NCBI RefSeq assembly: GCF_963675165.1
Contig: NC_087387.1
Span: 3,089,501 to 3,153,500 of the forward strand
Direction of reading: 5' to 3'
Source of the DNA: Halichondria panicea
Taxonomy: Eukaryota > Porifera > Demospongiae > Suberitida > Halichondriidae
Length of the DNA stretch: 64,000 nt
Shown: one piece after another, positions 59,437 to 64,000 of the stretch
Position numbering within the stretch: position 1 is the first letter of the stretch
How the letters are laid out: the number at the start of each line of letters is the position of its first letter
The notes under the pieces: model-generated
What the model was told of the DNA's origin: nothing
Databases searched by the model: none
The model's input: the letters and a program-made list of their open reading frames with translations, nothing else
Position numbers and translations under genes: made by a program

Positions 59437-60383
59437 TTAGTAATCAGTGGATTTATCCAAATACTCGTGTACATTATTGAACCCACATTCACGAGCAATG
59501 TGTATCATGATTCCAGTTGGAGCCTTCCCTCTCTTCGGCATACAGAAACTGCAATTACATATTTTCCTGCAAGGGGGACACACCCATTCCGTATTGGCCA
59601 GAGCATCGTATAAATCTTCACCGTAGCGATTTTGCAGACAAGGACCACAAAATTGTCCTCTTGTGCCATTACAATGTATATTATGGCATATTGTCTTAGT
59701 ATCAATGGTTTTCTGTCGGCACTGGTGGCAAGTGGCTCCTCGAATTTTGTCGTACACTTTGTCGGTACTTCTGTCAACTGTCTTGACCAGACGTCTCTCC
59801 ACTCCAGGCTTTCCATCCAATTCAATAGGAAGACAATCTTCTGTAGTATCACGCCTTCGACTATATAATTATTGTACTTTTGTTAATTATACATTTTGTT
59901 ATAACACAATAAAAACAATTCCAAGTTCCTAGTAGTATGTGAATACGCCCCCTGTCCCCTCCCCCATGCCAATACAGTCTTTGAGTGCTTGTGGTAAACA
60001 CTTCTAATTATACCCCCACATGCTTGGGTTTCAGTTAACATACTGAGAGGTACTTAACACCTCGCTGCTCACCACAGAAGCCAATTAACACACAGACTAG
60101 ATTCATACGCTAGATAGAATGATTGTGTCTGTTATTTAGGAAAGAATGGCTTATCAACTCACTATCCCATTAAATTAATTTTCGGGTGCAGGCCTGTATT
60201 GCCCATGCACAGTGCACAATTGAGTACTCACTATGTCTTGTATACTATCCTCTTCACATCTTGGTCATCTTCCAGCCCGTTTTCAAGGTCCACACCTATA
60301 CTTCTTCTCTGTGACCGCGTGAGAGGACGCTCACCCGTGCTGGGCCGAGCATGACGAGTGGGGTTACGACGTGGAGTTACCAT
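59437..60383 (-). CDS. CDCA7: CDCA7-type 4-CXXC zinc finger protein
   Basis: Two exons on the minus strand: 60383-60232 and 59860-59437; 576 nt, 191 aa. A basic N-terminal part (PRRNPTRHARP...TRSQRRS) is followed by KVYDKIRGATCHQCRQK, then the Cys clusters TICHNIHCNGTRGQFCGPC, NRYGED, WVCPPCRKICNCSFC and GIMIHIA, which match the zf-4CXXC_R1 domain of CDCA7/CDCA7L. In vertebrates CDCA7 recruits and activates the HELLS remodeller and supports DNA methylation maintenance; its presence fits a genome with CpG methylation. Vertebrate CDCA7 is about 370 aa, so N-terminal exons may be missing. The ATG at 60383 sits 7 bp inside an exon preceded by an acceptor (tatatctag), so either a 5'UTR exon or more coding exons lie upstream on this strand. 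Confidence 0.9.
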
Positions 60384-61155
60384 TTCTCTCCTAGATATAA
60401 AGATGTTAAGGAGTCAGTCAACAATTAAACTCTATATGTTGGAACATCTTCTTTGATTGTTTGACTTAGGCAACAATAACTATGCTTGTGAACAGGAACT
60501 GAATATTTGTAAACATAGTCACATTCTACTACACACGCTTTTAGTCAAGTGTATCATTAGAACACCATGGTCAATAAAATTAATGTCGTATGACCGTAAT
60601 CTTCAATGACCACAATAGCTACTGCTTTTGGCAGTCGCTCTTTTCTCACTTTTGTGGCTAGGTTGAAAGAGGGCTCGGTGTCTTGATAGTACGAATGGGC
60701 TTTAAATTATCCAGCATATGCGTAACTGTACTACAAAATTAAATTATCTAGTCCATTATGTTCTGTGTAATACTTATTCCCTATGACTGAATTCGGTGAA
60801 GCTGTGGGTTATGCCTTCTATTGAGTTGGTTGAGAAGGCTTGCACACTACTGTGAAGCCAACGAGGCTTTAACATCAAAATCTGCCACTATTAACACTAA
60901 TTAACTTTTTGTATGACGGCTATCCATGCTGTAAACGCAAGGCTATGGGATCCAGGTGAGTAGACTCACATGTCACACACAAACAAACCAAATGACTACT
61001 GGCCGCGGGTAATAATAATAAGATATTTATGCACGTGATGCTCACCACCATAGGCAAAGCATGCAGTAGTTCAACTTGAGTAATGAAAACAGTACGACAC
61101 AGCGCCAGGATACTTTGTGTACTGTATTTCTTCTTCTAATTACAGTGCCACCTTA

Positions 61156-61512
61156 ATTATGCCTCGGTGCGCATGCGCAAACGAAGTACAGTATTGTGTT
61201 TGTGTTTGTGTGTGTGTCTGTCTGTCTGTCTCTGTAGACTGCTACAGCTGCTCAAGGATCAATGTAGTGTACTGAGTTGTCTCTAAAATAACGCTAGGTC
61301 GTATTTTTCAACTATTAAAGAAAAATCAGCCTGGGACCGAGGCTAGGTCGATCATTTCCCATGCTTTGAGTTTCCCTGTGATTACAGATATACATTGTAT
61401 GCAGCAAAATTACTGTAAGAACATTATGATATCTGTGTGTATCAATAGCTAGTAGCTTTCTGTTATTTGACACATCCACCGAGGCATCAGCACCTGCGGT
61501 GCTTTCATTATA
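61156..61512 (+). repeat. Dispersed repeat with inverted 'gcctcggtg' ends and GT run
   Basis: Begins attatgcctcggtgcgcatg, holds a gt/ctgt microsatellite then actgctacagctgctcaagg, and ends caccgaggcatcagcacctg followed by cggtgctttcattat. gcctcggtg and caccgaggc are inverted termini. Partial copies occur at 12230-12600, 32026-32360, 38980-39230, 39640-39790, 52085-52215 and 52730-52880. Confidence 0.65.
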
Positions 61513-61690
61513 CCAGTGCTGGCGTTGATTTTATTAATAGAAGCGCCAAGTCCTAACTTTAATTGAGCGACAGGTAAATTCCAGAATTATTGTTTGCTGG
61601 CTGTTACTTATAGCATAGATAAAAAAAAAGGGGGATTTGAACGGAAGCACCCTCAAGTGTTCCCGCGGTTTAATTGAGGCTGTATTCTAC

Positions 61691-62200
61691 CATAGATTGA
61701 AGAGTTAGAGGGATAGGAAACAGAGTGGTGCACGTGATGATTTTACATTGAATCTGCAGTGGAGCCTCGAAAATTATCCGCGTTACGAGGCTATTAAGCA
61801 CATTTTTGCCGGGTAACTCCCAAAGCTGTGTTTCCTCGAGACATCATCTCTTTCAGCAACTTATAACACGCCTAGTCCATGAGCCACGTGTAGTACTTGC
61901 TAATGACTGACCACACCCAGTAAAAAGAGACTTTCCAATAAAGTTATATGTTCCCAAGGCTGTTTTAGAGCTATTTGAACATATAACGTGTAAGCGTGCT
62001 GGTTATGACTACTACAATAGGTATAGACCTTGAAATATAAGTGAGTTGCACGGACTAAGAGCACAGTTACTTGTAGTTTATTATGCACTGAGTGTAGAAT
62101 AGATATTGTTGTGATGGCCTTGATTAAACCGCAGCGTAGCGCGGATGTTACTCGAGATACCAACTGTTTCCTATCCCTCTAACTCTTCAATCTATGATTC
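61691..62200. mobile_element. Putative TIR element with 'tagattgaagagttagaggg' arms
   Basis: The left arm at 61691-61723 and its reverse complement at 62164-62200 match over about 30 bp. A third, diverged arm at 62758-62792 shows that the family is repeated. No coding sequence inside. Confidence 0.55.
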
Positions 62201-63616
62201 TACACAAAGAATAAATAGTAGTGAGACTAGAACCAGTACAGTAGTGTCTGTGAGGGCGAGTAGCGCTGTTTATATAGAGGACCTTTGGATGCAAGTCAGA
62301 GAAAAACTCAAAAGACCAAAATTTACTGTCTTGTGTCTTGGATGAGTTCCAGAAGGAGGCCTTTTCTACCAGCCAATCGTAATCCAGCTAAAGTATATAT
62401 ACCATGCAGTCCATGTCTAATAAGTAGGAAAGGTGCTAATAAAACTTTCTGATGCATTTAGGCTAACACTATGACTGTTAAAAGTATAAAATTACATGAA
62501 AAACAGTTGACGAACCTCGAAAATGTCTCCAATAACAACACGAGGCACTGGTAAAGACTTTTTATAAACAATACCTGCTGCATGGAATGGTCGTCTCCAA
62601 GAGTAGATAAGATCTATTCTTGGCGTCTCCTATAGCAGAGTTTATCAAGCAGCTAAATAAACGCTATCGTTTCTACTAATTAAAAAGCGAAACGCAGATG
62701 AGATCAAAGGGATGCTCATGGAAAAATTGCAGTAAATTGTGACGTCATCCACATCCGTTTCCAATCCCTCTAATTCTTTGATCTATGATTATAGTGAGCT
62801 AGAGTTTACCGTATAGCGTGAAATGTTTGAAGGGCCGTTTTTGTGGGTTAGCAATGCTACACAAAAATTGTTCTTTAATTAGCTATAACATGCAAATATT
62901 GAAGGCATGGTTGGGAGTATATAAGCAGTCAACCCACGAAGTCTTTTAAAGGCCATGCATACCATGGAATTTAAGTGCCTCAAGCATGTTGCGTCTTCAT
63001 ACGGCACCGGTACCACGCGCACTAGACCACATACAGGAAAGAAGGGATTGACAAAAAAGCGCCTGGAATAGCCATCCGTGCTTTCCAGCAGTTCAATTGA
63101 GGCCGCCTACTTTAATGTGAAAAAAAATTGCCCTGCTTAACTTGCGGTTTGATTCCATATCAGACACACATTTCTTGTCATTTCCAAATGATGCCAAATA
63201 ACCAACAAGGAATATGGAATCTAAGTGGGGGGGGGGGGAGGTTTGGAAAATCTAACAGCTATTTTGTTGCGTTTGGCGGGGGAAGCACTGATGGAATTTA
63301 GCTCTGTATTCGTGTTAGGCCACTCCAAATCAATTACTTGTTTCTCATCCCCCCTCTACTATTCAGAGCACCCGTGCAGGCCGATACCGGAAGTTGTGGT
63401 CTATTAAGTATGACGTCACTTCCTGTTTGCATGGTTTTAAAATAAGTTGCTAAAATTTCAGGCATCATATACAGTAGACCAGTAGTGTACAAATGTACTG
63501 AGTGTCTGCAGGAGCGTCTGTAATCACGCAGTTCTTCTTTTGCAAGATAATTAGCAGCCAGTCTTCTTTTGATATTTACAGATAGCTATGGCCATGTGCT
63601 AGATCACGTGCTTGAT

Positions 63617-63663
63617 TAGCCTCGATTCAAGGCCGATTAAAATACGGCCTGGAATCGAGGCTA
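63617..63663. repeat. Short hairpin, 'tagcctcgattc' family
   Basis: tagcctcgattcaaggccg and cggcctggaatcgaggcta pair across a 9 bp loop. Confidence 0.75.
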
Positions 63664-64000
63664 GTGCTTGATTAAATCACTGCTAGTAGCAGGTCAAAGG
63701 TCAACAATGAGTCTTATGATGAGCATGCAACCGGTATGTTTTCAAGGTAATTAACCAGGCTCAAAGTAGGTACGGCAGGGGGATGAGAAACAAGTAATTG
63801 ATTTGAAGTGGGCTTAGCTCTGTATTCGTGATTTTATGAGCAGCTTTTGTGCGATGTGATGAGTTGTCAATCCCTCACTTTCCTGTATCCAGATTAGACT
63901 TGCGTTACAAAAACCACAGCTATTTAAATATGCTGAATATGCAACACAAGTCTCTACACATGGAATTTGACTAGTCTAGGTACGTGGCACTACGGGGAAA

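Larger units (their letters stand above)
60391..64000. other. Repeat-rich region without recognised genes
   Basis: No coding exon could be supported on either strand, although upstream CDCA7 exons could lie in the first kilobase. The rest is made of the dispersed repeat at 61156-61512, inverted-repeat arms at about 61691-61723, 62164-62200 and 62758-62792, a poly-G run at about 63226-63238, inverted arms at 63327-63354 and 63778-63804, and the hairpin at 63617-63663. Confidence 0.6.

Noticed and set aside
1-64000. tRNA, rRNA, riboswitch or bacterial terminator signals
   Set aside because: A few ggttcgaat-like phrases (34896, 37293) occur, but neither has a surrounding cloverleaf; the second lies inside an EGF exon.

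Overview
The window looks like a piece of an intron-rich metazoan genome, most likely a sponge (demosponge). Short exons are joined by mostly 50-1000 bp GT-AG introns. The gene set is animal-specific (a NELL-type VWC/EGF protein, a CDCA7 4-CXXC protein, an ODF3/CIMAP1 sperm-tail protein), the DNA is AT-rich, and small TIR elements are dense in introns and spacers. The sponge assignment is an inference from overall character. No bacterial operon, CRISPR array, rRNA or tRNA was seen.

I assembled eleven gene models by hand from splice signals, reading-phase continuity and protein similarity recalled from known families. Plus strand, in order: an unrecognised EF-hand/coiled-coil protein (119-4735); an intronless fusion of a class A flavin monooxygenase with an RTN4IP1-like medium-chain reductase (6978-9914); insulin-degrading enzyme IDE in 26 exons (10177-20698); mitochondrial ribosomal protein S35 (22008-25765); a NELL1/2-like secreted protein in 19 exons (28066-40941); a large beta-helix ectodomain multi-pass membrane protein in 21 exons (42558-49145); two tandem PI-PLC-X-like secreted or GPI-anchored proteins (49890-51595 and 53353-55366); and a small orphan membrane protein (57596-59214). 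Minus strand: ODF3/CIMAP1 (25980-27541) and CDCA7 (59437-60383, 5' end uncertain). Summed coding lengths of all these models are multiples of three with no internal stop, which supports the exon calls.

MRPS35 and ODF3 are convergent (about 215 bp apart), ODF3 and the NELL-like gene are divergent (about 525 bp apart), and the orphan gene and CDCA7 are convergent (about 220 bp apart). The genes do not form one pathway. They are housekeeping (IDE, MRPS35, CDCA7), ciliary or sperm (ODF3) and extracellular or membrane genes (NELL-like, beta-helix receptor-like, PLC pair, orphan).

Introns and spacers carry several TIR/MITE families: a pogo-like element in an IDE intron, nested elements in an MRPS35 intron and in NELL intron 1, hairpin elements, a recurrent dispersed repeat containing a GT microsatellite, and a decayed non-LTR reverse transcriptase relic near 56.3-56.9 kb. 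The last 3.6 kb appears to be repeat-rich non-coding sequence. I see no single multi-gene novel system. The strongest unusual items are the intronless monooxygenase-reductase fusion, the beta-helix/multi-TM protein, and the PLC pair, whose exons are far more alike than their flanks.
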